From Phoronis australis (lineage: Eukaryota > Phoronida > Phoronidae), in contig NMRA01000028.1 of the NCBI GenBank assembly GCA_002633005.1, positions 542,183 through 606,182 on the forward strand: a stretch of DNA of 64,000 nt, read 5' to 3'. Under the pieces are notes generated by a model. The model saw only the letters and a list, made by a program, of their open reading frames with translations, searched no databases and had not been told where the DNA came from. Shown here piece after piece: positions 1-13,000 of the stretch. Numbering within the stretch: position 1 is the stretch's first letter; each line of letters starts with the position of its first letter. A program made the position numbers and the translations under genes.

Positions 1-3000
1 AACTGTTGCCTCTGACTAGGTGCTTTCAAATGGTTTGCTATCGAATAGGGTTGCACATATGTTTTGTATACCATCTGAAATTGCAATTATTTCTCAGCCA
101 TTTTGTGTTGTGCTGACGGCAGCTGTGTGCATTGGTGTATAGTGCGTTTTAAGCTATGCTATCAAACTGTAACATTTTTATTTGATTTCCAGGGTTTTAT
201 GGGATTGAGAAAAATGTCAAGTTTCCCAGATTTTCTACAATAAAATTACGTCCCTTGGCAAAGTGTTTGTTTTATTCAGGTGGCAGTGAAATATTATGCA
301 GGTAGTCCTATCAATTTACCTTCATATGACCGACTAATGCAGACCAGAACGAAGGCGAAGTACTTTAGGGGGGAGAAAATAAGATTGCACCCTCCTCTGC
401 AAAACATCAGATTCCTTCCTATCGCCACAACTGTGCCCTCTCTTGTTTTCACCAAACTCGCCCACCACCCCCCTCCCTCCCGCCACGTGGGTGCGGATTT
501 TGCTGTTTGGAGGGGGAGGGGGTGTAAACCCCGTGTTTCAACAAAATTTCACGATAATAGATCACTTTTAGAACTGTACGTGCAATTTCTGTTCAATTTG
601 TTGTTCTAGTCGACTCTAAATTTTCACCTCCTTTGGGTGAACTTATGATAGGGACATGAATTCTGCAGGATTTTTGTGTGTAACGGAGGGTTCAAATACT
701 TTGGACCTGAGAGAAACTCGTAGGCTTAGTGTGTGCTGCGAAATACACAGAGAATTAGCGTATACAATGTTGTAGAAGGAATATCGATTGGGTGACTTCG
801 GTTATAACACATACTAGGCGTTGATGAAAGCGTGTGTTATCAAGCGAGAAGCAATTTTCCATACCAGTCCATTGGTACAATTATTCCGTGTTAAAGTCTA
901 TGCAGACTGACTAAGAATTACAATACATTAGCTACCTGCAGTGCACTAAACCCAGAGGTATTTATGGCCTTCACAACTTCCCACTACTCTGTGGTGGTGT
1001 TCTAAACAAATGCAAAATACTGAATAACCAAAAACGAAAGAAAACTGACCCAATATATCAATAGACGTTGAGTTACCCAATACTTTGATAACAATCGACA
1101 AATGATGTAAAAATACGACAAAAAACACATAAAAAGTACACAATGCATTGTGCAATACAACGCCGGAGTGCTCCGACATCTGCTGAGAACTAAGGAAGGT
1201 AAATTGCAATATGGTAAACAAAAATTCCTACGCCAACACAGAAAAACAATTTCCAATCTTACACTGTGCCGTTGTTGTCAAACTCTAAGTGAATAAACAG
1301 TTAACAATTAAAGCAGGTTATTGATCATGATTTTTTGATTAATTCAAAGAAAATTTACTTTAGATTTGAAAGATTTAACATAGCGTCTAAGTAAACGCCC
1401 TCGTTGAAATACTTTTGCATATCAAAAATCTGCATATAATAACTCATAGTTAGCATCATCGCCGAATAAGTTGTCAGTTGAAGTCACTGGTGTTGCGTCC
1501 ATGAAGTGTTTTATTGGGTCGCTGATGGTAGCGGAAATAAAACCCTCACATGATGAGAAATGCTATGAGACTGTCTTTATAAGAATAAAATGCCTAGTTC
1601 AGTTTTGGCGTTTTAGCTTGCTAGACGTTGAAATGCATCTTTAACATTAGAATTTAGACATAAGTTCCTCACATCACATGGAGCCTCCCTAAGAATCGTG
1701 TAATTTTCAAAGGATACCTGTGTTGCTACTATGCTGTATAATTAGGTACAAAACATCAGTGGCAGCTTTTATTTTAGAATAAAACACAACCCAGTGATTC
1801 AACGAGCTTAATAAATCTTTATTGAAATCGGAATTCTTGCAAACAAATTACATCCGCGTCCAGTAATTTTCCTCACTTTGATAACATTTCGTCATTGTCT
1901 GAAAAAAGATGAAAGTTTGTTGTAAGATCCAATAGTTGACATTACTGCAGCCCACATTGTCTCATCGTCATATGTAAATATGTAGACACGCGCTACGACG
2001 CAACATTCAGTTCAATTCGTTCATTTCTTAAAACATTTCGACCGCATTTGTAATATTCCTTACCAAGTCAGCTAAACGGGCAAGCGTGACATCCACTTTA
2101 ATCCACTCACCAAGAACTGTCATGACCATTCTGTGACGCAGTGAATATGTGTTTTAGTTGAATCTACTTTTATCGCTCAGTTGAGACGCCGATTTTAATT
2201 GCCAGTGATGAGACTTAAGATTGGATGAAATCATTAAACAAGAGTTTAGTTTTAAAGTCAGTTGTGCAAAACAAATATCAGCCAGACGTTAGTAAAAACA
2301 TCAAAATTACTAGTGAAAACACAAAAAACACAAATACTATCAAAGCGGCCTAGAACGTGAAAAACAGCCTAAATTGCAATATTCAAAGTAGTTTTCTCCA
2401 CTGAAACAAAAGTGAAACTGTTCACTAGGTATTTTTACGGTTTGTTCGTAGAGATGTCGAATTTCTGTTGATGTCAAATTTTCCTTTAGTTTCAAACTTC
2501 AAAAAAGAGAACGATCTGTCATATATACTATATCGAAATTGTGACCTTTGCTCTTTGAGGAGGACAAAACCATGGAGATTTCAAGCAGGAGCACGTCCGA
2601 CTTCTTTGACCCCGTGCGTGCATATTTATAATTGGGGGAGGAGAACTTGAAAACTGTATTGGGATGAAATAGTTTATATTTCGCCTGTGTTTCGAAAATA
2701 GTGAATCTGGCGATATTTCTAGAAACTCTTACTATATTTAAAGTGAATAACTCTCACGTTAGCATCTCCAAGAAATAGATTCCCCACGATCTGTATAAAA
2801 GATGTTTTTTAACGAATTAACAAATATATAAAAACAGTACCTCATACGCAGGACAAGAACTTGTACACAATTTGTTGTTTAAAGCGCTGTTAACAAACTC
2901 CGGTTTTTCGTATTTACGACTTTATGGCCAGTGCCAAAAGACTCTGATTTTCGTAAACAACTTGACAGCTACGAATTTTTAGCTTAAAAAGTTTAATCAT

Positions 3001-3859
3001 CAAGTCACCTGTTTACACGCTCCGATTGACTCTAAACAACAGTCGTCTTCGACTAATAAAAACGTGCAGACTAAGATACTGCAGTCCCAATTTTTCCAAG
3101 GAACGTTTTTAAAGAGATTGCTGGCCAGTCCCTGTGTTGTTTCTGATACGCGACTGAGTGAAATATTCTGAATATATTAGATGTTTCAGGCTATTAAAAA
3201 CACGATGTAATGACGTGGACTATGAATGTTTCCATTCACTATCGCGAAATAGAACCAAGTCTAAAAGAAATCTTGTGTCTTCGGTACACATCTAAATGTC
3301 AAGAAAATTAGGTACCAAAAAGATAACTTATTTTTAGTAGTTTACAATACATGAAATTCTGTTCGTCTCATTTGTTTCGCACATTTCTGAAATGCAGCGT
3401 TTCAATGAACGAAAACCCCGGTATACTATGTTTTTTAAGTTCATGCGCGGTGACCCTGGCACGGTACTTCAATGCCACTGGATAACGGCCTGTGTAGTGA
3501 CGCATTGTTTTGCGCACATTAACCAATCCAAGGCCACCATTATTCACATTGGTTTCGTCTTAGTAGACGGTACAGAATTAATTAAGTGAAACATAATTTA
3601 ACATTAACAAGCTAATAAAAGCAACCTCTTTTCCTGGTTCATGTCTTCCACTGTTAGTTGTTTCTGGAACTCTTCAGCATTGGACTCTGCACGCCGATCA
3701 ATTCTTGCACCCATTACATTTGCAGTAAAACCCTCCACTACACTGTAATACAAGTACCCAATATGGTCGAAAATTAGACAATCTGTTTAGTTTTGCTTAT
3801 AAAAATGTTCAACAAATATATATTACGAAAGTGCGTCAAGATTTCCTGATAAAGGTGTC
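1..3859. other. Intergenic, no supported gene
   Basis: AT-rich sequence without a convincing exon. The open frames here are short, lack splice-site context and show no recognisable domain, including one at 280-609 that runs through a G/C-homopolymer stretch near 470-530. I see no tRNA or rRNA and no clear repeat structure. Confidence 0.6.
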
Positions 3860-4563
3860 TGTCACGTTTTCCCGTGAGGTGGATGGGCGCAGGTTGTTAC
3901 CGACCGGTGCTAATAGCTTTCGGTGCGACGATAGACTGAGGACAGGTTCGAGTTAATCACCTTATTAGCTTCGACAAGTCTACTCAAACAAAACGCCCGA
4001 CGTAATGTCAGTTCTAAGCTCCAGCCAGTGCTGGGAAGCCTTGACTTGCGATGAACTTCTGAGACACTTTCAGGTACTGTTATACTCATTGTTTCAATAA
4101 CCTGCTGTCTCTGTAGCTGGCTCTGTTTATTAATGCTGTAACTCCTGATTCTGTTTACTGCAACTCAACTATAACTTTCATCTCCAACTGTATCGAACTT
4201 ACTTGCCTTCAACTCTCTTGTAACTCTCCGCCACTAACCCATGTTTTGGCATTGATAGTATCTTAAAGTGTTCTGGAATATTTCATCAATTTAAGGACAT
4301 TCTAGAACTTTCCGGAATCTACCCAATCAATCTACAAACATACAATGCATACTAGGCTCTAGTGTGTTACAGACTAAATTAAGCACTAGCGTACTAGAAT
4401 CTTCTAGAATGTTCCTTGCCATTCTGTTCTAAACAACTTAGACAATCACTGTTCTGATCTCATGGGTCATGTTAATGAAGTGCAGTCTGCTAATGAACTA
4501 AGAAAGCAGTAACATAAAAATAAAACCTTTTTAACCAAGATCAGTATCAGTCCACTCCTGACA
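3860..4563 (-). mobile_element. Solo LTR with heat-shock-element clusters
   Basis: On the minus strand this 704-bp block begins TGTCAGGAGTGG and ends CGTGACA, the TG...CA form of a long terminal repeat with short inverted ends (TGTCA/TGACA). It is flanked by GTGTC on the left and GTATC on the right, a 4-of-5 match as expected for an ageing 5-bp target duplication. A minus-strand AATAAA lies near 4126-4134 as a candidate polyadenylation signal and sets the orientation. No internal retrotransposon domain adjoins it, so it looks like a solo LTR left by recombination. Inside are three heat-shock-element-like clusters at 4271-4284, 4300-4317 and 4402-4414. The superfamily is uncertain; gypsy or BEL are plausible. 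Confidence 0.6.
4300..4317. promoter_or_regulatory. Four-unit heat shock element
   Basis: TTCTAGAACTTTCCGGAA reads as four perfect alternating TTC/GAA pentamer units (TTC-nn-GAA-nn-TTC-nn-GAA), the canonical HSF trimer site. A three-unit site TTCTAGAATGTTC lies at 4402-4414 and a weaker one, TTCTGGAATATTTC, at 4271-4284. All are in the part of the LTR that would be U3 on the minus strand. Binding is inferred from the consensus only. Confidence 0.55.
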
Positions 4564-7201
4564 GTATCAAATGTTTTAGAAAATTCCATTAACTTTGACC
4601 AGAATTTTATAACAGCAAATTCCAGCATTGTGTTTCTGTAATTTCATTACAAATAGCTTATTCCCGATAAAGGCGTCGTTACTCCGTGAAATTAACTGAA
4701 ATCAAACATTTGGCCTATTAGTTTAAAACGCTTAAAATATCCGGTGGGCTCCCGCATTGCCTCAGTTATAGCTATTTGAGAAGAGTGTCGGACTACGGCC
4801 GCGGAGGTTGTGGTTTCGAGATCACTCATGACCAACCAAATAAGGCCCAGTGTCAGAGGATGACGTACTCGAATGGTATGATAAGTGATTGATTAAACAA
4901 TATGTTTCCAAGGTACGAGAGATGTTCCCTTTATCAGCCTATCAAGAAGTGGACGTAGGTTTTATTATTGTTAGAATTCTCACGTCGCAGTCGACAAACT
5001 CTCCACAGTTTAATAAAATCTTACCCACTCTACAGCAGTGTATTTTAAGTGAGGTTAACAAGTAAAGTCACCGGCCTTGATTTAAGCGACAATTGGCGAT
5101 TTGAAATGAAACCACAAAAATGAAACAGATTTAATTTTTTCATGGCTCTGATCAAAGCTAATTAACTACAAAACATCTGCTGTAGTACATACAGTAATGT
5201 CAAAATTGCGTTTTGGGCCGTAAAACGGATAAAGTTCCTTTAATGAACTATGTGCAAGTAAAAGATGAACTTTGGACCGTCTTAGACAACACGGGTCGTA
5301 GACCTCTAATAAAACAATCCCATAGATTTATAATTTGTATTTTAGATGGCAAGGAGGAAGGTGATGTCGTTTTAATTTTAAATATATTCTGCGATAATGA
5401 GTTCAATTACAATAATTATAGTAATACTTACTTTGTCGTAATCACAGAAGTAATAACCAACAAAGCGAAGAAAAATGCAGCAGTCTTCATGGCTTCCTAG
5501 AAAATGAGACGGAAAGGAATTGGATTAGACACAAACACTCGTTATTTATGATTGTTCAGTCGTTCTTGTGATTGGTTAAAATTAAAAATTTCAATACTAA
5601 CCACGAAAGTGACCTTGAATGAATCTTTGAAATCTTCAAATTGATCCTTGTACAATTAAGATCAGGTTTTATAGATTTCAATATAGTGGTAATCGAGTAT
5701 CATAAGTATATTATTATAACGGCGACCGGGTTATAGTTTTATAACATATAAATAAAGTTCACACTGACGCACGCAAACTTATTATTCTAATCATTATATA
5801 ATATAATGTAATATATTTTATATTAATGAGTTGAATTTATTAAATTACCTGCAGGCCTACTGGTTATTAAGTTTGACAAAGACAGTTTCATATCCACGAA
5901 TACTCAGTACACGTAAACATTCGTTTGGGGTGGCGGAGGTGGACAGGAAGGTGGTGGGGGTAGTTTGGGTTGTGCCCCCTCCCAATAATGTTTACCCTCC
6001 TACAGACCATTATGGTATGTGTTAATTATAACACAAAGCGTATAATAAATAAGCATGATTTATTCGTTCTTATCCGATGTATTTCGAAATGAGTAACTTT
6101 TATGGGGGTGTATCATCGCCTGTGTACGCCTAAACAGATGATGTAACCGCCGACCCTATATAGACACATCAGTTTTCTGCCACCTGAATGTGTGCTCTTT
6201 GTTTGTAAATGTACTACTTTCTGTATAAAACGCACTCTTATACCCCTCAGTCAAACTGAAGTTTGCGTGCCCACTCGACAGCCGATGTCGGCAGGTTCTG
6301 GAATTGACATACAAAGCAGAAAGGCGGTGTGTTTTATGTTATGAATAATGGGGTTGGATATGAGGTTCATAAGTTATTCCAGAGAAAAAAAATTCAAAGA
6401 AGAAAGATAAGTATATTAAAATATGTTAACAACATACAATGTCATCTTTTCACCGTCAATTTTGTCCATTCAAATAAAAAAACGTGCGCTCGTAGATTCT
6501 TGATAAATTCGCCGGGTATCGTGTGTTTTTGTTCATTTTTTATTTTCTCTATTTAGTGTCTTGTAAGCCCACTCAGGGCTGAGTTCCTTTATGGAAAGTT
6601 GACTTTTGCTATACTGTGGAACTTGTCACTCAGTCTGATCAATGACTAAAAATCTCTGCCAAACACCGCTATCCTAATTTAAACATTTAAAATTTCAGCA
6701 TACTGAAGTGATACACTCTATCACAGTGCTAAACGCAGTATAGGTGGCGCTGTGTCAGAGGGTAACTGAAGTGAAGCCAATGTTGTTGCTTTCCTAATAA
6801 ACAGAGTTCTGATGGATTTTAAATGAAACGTGAAACAAGAAAAACATTCGAAAATGTTCCACACATGCTACAAAAATGACATAGAGGCGAAGCGGATAAT
6901 TGCATCTCCGCCAGTGCGGCTTGTTCACTGACTTTTATCAGGGCAAGGACGTGGTCTTCGCCTCGTCGATCACTTCATAGCGTAGGTGCGGTCGTGCCCC
7001 ACAAATGACCTGGAGGTCAAGAGAGATCCATTGCTTTTGGTTCCCACTCACGTTCTACTACAATTGCGCCTCAACTCACTGCTCCCAACTACATAACGAT
7101 TAGCTCTTGCTATCCATTTTGGCGTCAGGCATTTTAATCAATACTTCTATGCCAGAGTTTCTGTCAACTGATCAGTAGACGTTATTTGGCCCGTGTCCAT
7201 C
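4564..7201. other. Intergenic with one SINE
   Basis: Apart from the tRNA-like SINE near 4741-4930 nothing is recognised. A 95-residue open frame at 5213-5500 and a 64-residue frame at 5831-6025 have no splice context, domain or compositional support. A TATAGGTGGCGCT motif near 6740-6752 resembles half of a CTCF site but stands alone. Confidence 0.5.
4741..4930 (+). repeat. tRNA-derived SINE
   Basis: The head is tRNA-like: an A-box-like segment (GCCTCAGTTATAGCTATT), then GGACTACGGCCGCGGAGG in the anticodon-arm region, and a B-box-like GTGGTTTCGAGATC near 4810-4823. The tRNA fold is imperfect and there is an unrelated downstream body, so this is a Pol III SINE and not a working tRNA gene. The 3' limit is approximate. 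Confidence 0.5.
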
Positions 7202-7297
7202 AGAATTGCTCAAGAAGCGTCGATTACGAGAGAGCATCTCTCGCATGTTCCCAGACCCGTGTCTGTTAGGCTCCTTGATGGCAGAGTTTTCAGAGGA
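7202..7297 (-). pseudogene. Ty3/gypsy integrase C-terminal remnant
   Basis: Reading the minus strand gives a short open stretch with SRNRRFLSN preceded by IKEPN, resembling the end of Ty3/gypsy integrases where an EPNSY-type strand is followed by RRNRRFL. The surrounding frames are broken by stops, and no intact integrase, RNase H or matching LTR was found within 7-7.5 kb. This is an old fragment, identified from a short motif only. Confidence 0.4.
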
Positions 7298-7796
7298 CAC
7301 TGACGTGGATCAGACAATTTGTCGTCGCTACGATCAACCTCCTGCCATTATATAACCACCTCATGTGGTTGTAGATCGGCATTCTGTGTGGTTCCATGAG
7401 CCCCAACTGTAGATATCGAATCACCTGGCTCTCTGTCTCCGATTATGTAGTGCGAAGTCCTTTTGGGGTCCTTTGTCACGTGACGGCTGGGTGCGCGTTA
7501 TTTCGTTCTGTTAAGGGTATCTTACAAGCCAGATGACATAGTTCTCTAGAGTTAGCCTTGCTCATATGGTTTAGTATTAAGGAACTGTTAATTTAGGGTA
7601 GACCTTGCTTGAGTTTTTTCCAATTAGGCCTGCGTTTCCACTAGAGGGGATGAATGCTATAGTCTGGTATAGTTCACTATATATGTATTGAATGAGCACA
7701 AATACAAACGTCTCGATGAACTAAAAACCCTTAATGAAAGGAATGTAATTTATCAGTTAAAAAATTACCATTTAATCATATTTCTTTTCACTGTAG
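7298..7796. other. Intergenic, possible decayed retroelement
   Basis: Upstream (on the minus strand) of the integrase-like remnant the sequence is moderately GC-rich and may be more of the same dead element, but no further domain can be read. Confidence 0.3.
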
Positions 7797-7936
7797 TGTC
7801 GTTAATGCTTTTACTGCTGGCGGAGGTGGTAATGTCCTTGGTGAGCAAATCTTGCTCGGACTGAGTGCAGAGGCCGACGTAGAGTCACTGATTACTGCTT
7901 TAAAAGCAGACGATCTGAACGTAAACACGAGAGGAG
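7797..7936 (+). CDS. Candidate isolated exon, ankyrin-repeat-like
   Basis: A pyrimidine-rich tract ending CACTGTAG precedes an open frame reading VVNAFTAGGGGNVLGEQ, continuing through LLGLSAEADVESLITALK and ending DDLNVNTRGG before a GAG|GTTGTAAG donor-like site. The pattern of a helix, then D-x-x-S-L-I-x-A-L-K, then DLNVNTRGG resembles the start of an ankyrin repeat, which would continue WTPL in a following exon. I could not find that exon in the 2 kb downstream, and the next gene does not continue in frame. It may be part of a gene not otherwise seen, a remnant, or chance. Confidence 0.3.
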
Positions 7937-10059
7937 GTTGTAAGCATATGCTTTTTTAAGACATAAAGTAATTGTAACTAGCGACTGGTCTCGTGCATGG
8001 TACCCCGATCATTCTGAAGGGAAACTGTTAGATTCGCCGCTCAAAGGCCTAGTCATTTCTGGCCAGTGATAATCAGTGCATCCAGTATTGTAAAAGGAAC
8101 CTTTGTTAAACGAACAAGTTTCTTATTGCTAACTAAGATCAAGTTGGCTTGAAACGACAGGTTGGCGCAGGACATGCTTTCTAACAATTAACTGTACAGC
8201 TGTTTCCAAACTTACAGTAGAAATAGTAGTTCACTACCCGAATAAAGCTCGAGTTCAGGTATTTTTGATAACTGTTGGCTCGATTCTATGTTAATCACTG
8301 CTTCATGGCAAGAAGATAGACTTTTTCGCATTACATGTAGCCTATACCAGACGTTTTATCACAATAAGGGTGACAGCACTGCAAAAAAATGGGATATACT
8401 TCTATGGACTACGAATACTGATGTGCCGTAGGATAGTTAGGTTGACCTTAGTATGAAAACCCCACTTGCCATCATGGAATTGGGCTTAAATGATCAGTGG
8501 AAGGTTTATCACGACTGAAGGAACTGAAAGTTCATAAGTGGTCTAAATCAAAAGTTTAAGTGTCTTCTTGGACGGCCCAACGCGAGGTTATAGCGGCTTT
8601 AATATAAAATTGTGAGAACGCGAGGAAAATCTCGTTTTTATTGGGGTATCAGGGGTTCCTGGAGTGTCATTCAGTTTCAATTATGGCATTACTACGATCT
8701 GGTAATGCCTTCCTGATTATACCTGCCAACATTACCTGTGTTATTAGTTACTCCCATTCAGCAAGTAAAGATGCACTTTTAATAGTTTACGCAGTAATAA
8801 ATTCAACTGTATTCGGCATACTTTAAAGTTATGTTGTATTTCAAGTAAAAAGCGTGCTTGTATAGATATCTGGGACAAATACCTCAGTAAATGTCACTAT
8901 CATGATTCACACATCGGAAAAGGTTTTTTTAATCCGGTTCAGTAAACAAGGTATTCGCCGCCGTGATTTGAAAAGAAAAATTGCATTTTAACCGACACCT
9001 TAGTTGTCAGTGATTTAAAAAACCTTTATTTTTTCTAAAGGCTAGCTGACTGTATAAAAAAATGAAAGGAAATGTTCGACACAACAAATGAAAGCCCTTC
9101 AAGTGTCAGTCAGTGAGTGAACTTAAGCATCACAAAAACTCCTGAACGGTATCCGAGAATAATTCAATCTTGCATAGACCCTCTGAAACAATTTTCTTGC
9201 TCATATAGTTTAAAATGTTTTGGTATGGCATAACACTTCTATGGCGGACTTGTTAAAGTTACTAATGGAAACCTGAGACAACTTAGGAAAATGACTCATG
9301 AACTCAGTTTACTTTTGACAAAATCTGGATAGAAACGGCCTTCGGTCATTGGCCTTCAGTTACTGCATTTGCCGAGTTGTTTCACACTGAACGAATTCCC
9401 GGAACATCTTAAATTTAGTTTCGCGGACGCCGACAACTTGAAATCACATCCCTGCGGCAAACATTCGGAATCTCTTCAAGTACCGGTATTTCAGAATGTA
9501 AACATAGCCAGAACTGGTCAGTTTGCCGCAACTTCGAGTGTTACTCAACTATTGCTGACTGTGGCTGACTACGTCCGGCGGCGTCACCCAGCGTGTTCTA
9601 TCACATTAACCGAGTCGGTTTATTCTCTAAGTCTAACCTTTCAAGTTTCTTTATTTCAGCATAAAGACAATAGATGTCTATGATTTTGCAGTCAACGTAG
9701 TACAGTACAGGCCTATAGGCTACCGGCGTTCTATAGTCGGGGGCTTATAAGGTGCTGGGGATCTCAGCATGTTGCACATATTTGGATGGGATTAAATAAA
9801 GCGAGGTGCATTCTCAAAGTTCGAACGTTAATTCAAGATTTAAGTTATGAAAGTAACATGGCCATTTTTAATTATGTCAACTGACTCGACAACGCAAGCG
9901 GCAAACAAGAGCGTGAAATATTTTGGTACCCACAGATGACGCTGTCGTCAGTCACTTCCTCATTTGGTTCCGCTTCTGATTCACGAGCAGTGTGTATGTT
10001 GTGATCGATCACATGTTTCGGTTTACTTCGATCTGTGTGTTAGCGTCAGTTGTTCAGTT
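7937..10059. other. Upstream region of the BAR-like gene
   Basis: No supported exon. Frames at 8641-8826 and 9369-9683 have no recognisable content. The last 150 bases before the start codon at 10060 should contain the 5' UTR and promoter of the BAR-like gene; no TATA box is obvious. The reading frame stays open upstream to 9964, but that extension is not protein-like. Confidence 0.4.
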
Positions 10060-13000
10060 ATGGCAGATCACCGTAAGACAGCCGCAGCCAACAAGTTCTC
10101 ACTTGGACTTGTTTTACCTGGTTTAAAAAAGGCGGTTAAGAACTTGTCGACTGGAGGACACACCGAACTGGGCAACGTTTTGTTTGACCAGAAGGTTGTC
10201 ATACACAATCACAACAAAACTGTTTTGTCAAAACTTCAAGGTTTGTAACTACTGACTGTCTAAGACTAAAACAAAGTGCTGTGAAACATTTCTGCAGTCT
10301 GTCTTTAAACTCTGTTGTAGCAGTGGCCTGAGATTTTCTGGGTTAACTAGATTGAGCTCTAATTTAAGTTATCAGTTAGGTTCGAGTTATGAAGACTTTC
10401 ATGGACCCTGATTTAGAGAATCAGGCAATCAATGAATAATGCCTGCTATTTAGTGGATGAAACTGGTTCTCTAAGTCAGGTTATTGTATTAAGACATGAA
10501 ATTGTCTCTTCTTAGCAATAGAGACTGTGGCCATCCCAGTAGGCCCTATGCCGGAAGTTTTTTGATGAACTATGATGTCTCAAACGATTAAACCATCAAA
10601 GTCACGTTGCTATTACTTTTTTGCGCATAGAAAGACACCTTGGCTTAGGAGGCCATCAATGTCTTTAATTCATTCCAACTCCAACAAATACTCTTGTAAT
10701 CAAACTTTCTTTTTTGTGAGCATTCCTTCATTCAGTTTCCTAAATCGGAAACTGGAATTTTTACACTGCTTGCACCAGGGTTACATGCCCTGGCACGAGC
10801 AGTGTGGTATGCGTCTCGGAATTTTGTGGGTTTCAACTTAGTTGGGCGCCAATGTTGATAAAGGCTGTAATATTATTGTGGTTTGTACTGGAACTACACT
10901 TACCTTATATGACACAATTCGTTAGAATGGTTTATTATGTAACTCTTGCCAAACTTGTGCATTGCAAAAACATGTTGTGCAGTAGTTAGTCAGTGTGCAA
11001 TAATGTAGTGTTCAAGTAAAGACGTCTTCTTCACTGACCTCTCTCCACACGACATTACATGGTGTCAGGAGTTGGCGATTTTTTGTTCAGTTGTTGCTTA
11101 GTGTTCTAAACAATGGCTGCTATAGCTAGACTTGAGCCTGCTGGAACCATTTGTACAGTTGGAGACTGACAAAACAGGAGAAAGTTGGAGTCAGTGGCGG
11201 CAGAGATTTGACATTAACCTGATCGCGAGCGGACTCGAGGATGCATCAGATAAACAGAAAGTTAACATTTTACTTCACCTCCTTGGAGCAGATGGTGTCA
11301 AATTGTTTAATGCATTTGATTTGTCACCATAAGACAGGTACTGACACGTTTTGACGAACAGTGGCCATAAGAAATACTGCAATATTCGCCAACAAGCATA
11401 TTTGGAACACAACCAGAAGGCCGGTGAGTCGCTATGGCTTTTGTAGCCGATCTACAGCATCGCGCAAAGGGATGTGACTATGGTGACAGAGTACACATTT
11501 GTGACAGAATTGTCAATGGTGTCCGCGACAGTCACATCAAGTTGAAACTTCTAGACTTTGAAGTAAATGACTACTCTTCGGAGAATGTCATTAAAATTTG
11601 TCGCGCAAGTGAACTGTCTTAACAGCACCTAAAAAACCTATCAGCGAAGGACAATGTTTGTCACACAAGGCACAAGATGTTGTGTAAAAAATGCATGAGA
11701 ATGCGTTAAGAGGACAACTGTCCTGCTAGAGGCAAAACATGTCACGTTTGTGGCAGTTTTGGCCATTTTGCGAACTCGAAAATTTGCAAAGTACAACAGA
11801 GATCGCTGCAACAGCAAAACCATTATCAACAACAGAGAAGAGAACAAGCTAGAGGGCGTCAAAGAGGAAATCGTGGTTGGAATCACTGAGGACACACAAA
11901 TGTTCACAGAACAGAAAAGGACGAAATGGCAAATATGATGGAACAATGCAGTATTGAGATGTGTTCGGGATAAATCCAAATTTTGCATATGTACAAATTC
12001 TGATGATTGGAATGTCACAGTCGGTAAGTCACGCTTATTCTTAGCAATTGATACGTTTGCAGATTGCAATGTACTGCCACTAGCTACAGTGAGGAAGTTA
12101 GGTAGGTAACACCTGTTGAAACAAAGCAATGTTATGATTATTCATGACAAATCATAGAAAGCGTATGGTAAAACTGTATTGCCAGCTGTTTATAATAATA
12201 AGACACATGCTAGAGTTTCTTGTACTGGACAACAGGAAACAAGTAGATTTGTTATGTCGTGATGACAGTATGAAATTAAATGTTGTCCAGAGAGTGTTTG
12301 AAGTTGACTCTCAGAAAAAAAAGCAAATCACAACTGTTTTGTAAGAAAATACAGTGATGTGTTTGAAGAAACAATTGAGTGTATTCCAGCGGAATGCAAT
12401 ATTCAGGTAGATTTGTCTATACCGCCAGTAGTAGTTCACACTCCCAGCTTAGTTCCCGCTGGTATCAGAGAGCAGATAAAAGTGGAATTAGACCATTTAG
12501 AAAGGTGTGGCATTATCGCGAAGGTCACTGAGCCAACACCTTGGATGTCTCCATTAGTATGTGTTCGGAAATGCAAGAATAGAGTCAGGTTGTGTATTGA
12601 TCCCTCTAGCTTAAATAAGGCTATTTTGTGTAAACACCATCCGATGAGTTCAATTGATGATATTGTAACCAGATAACATGGGAGTAAAATTTTCAGTGTA
12701 CTTGATGAAAACATGGTTTACTACCAAATCAGGCTTTGTGACCAAAGTTCTTACTATACAGCATTTAATACCCCATTTGGGCGATACAGACATCTTAGGT
12801 TGCCAGTGGGCTTGAAAAGTTCCCCAGAAATTTATCAAAGGGCTATGCAAAGTATGTTTGGTCACATTTCGGGAGTGAAAGTTGTGATGGAAGATATTCT
12901 AATTCATGGCAAAACACCTCAAGAGCATGAACGGCTCACAGCTGTACTTGAGATAGCCAGAAAACAAGGGCTAAAATTGAATCTAAATTTAAGACTAAGA

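Noticed and set aside
4741-4830. tRNA gene
   Set aside because: The stems do not close into a cloverleaf and the A and B boxes are diverged. Called a SINE instead.
5213-5500. 95-residue open frame
   Set aside because: No splice signals, no domain, AT-rich composition like its flanks.
6740-6752. Single CTCF-like half motif (AGGTGGCGCT)
   Set aside because: One isolated short match is expected by chance in 64 kb.
9964-10059. In-frame extension upstream of the BAR-like start
   Set aside because: Cys- and Val-rich, not protein-like, and the ATG at 10060 has the better context. It is more likely 5' UTR.
10572-10989. Two overlapping open frames before the gypsy LTR
   Set aside because: No similarity to gag or host proteins; they lie in intron 1 outside the element.
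11641-12129. 162-residue minus-strand frame
   Set aside because: It is the reverse shadow of the broken gypsy gag/protease region.
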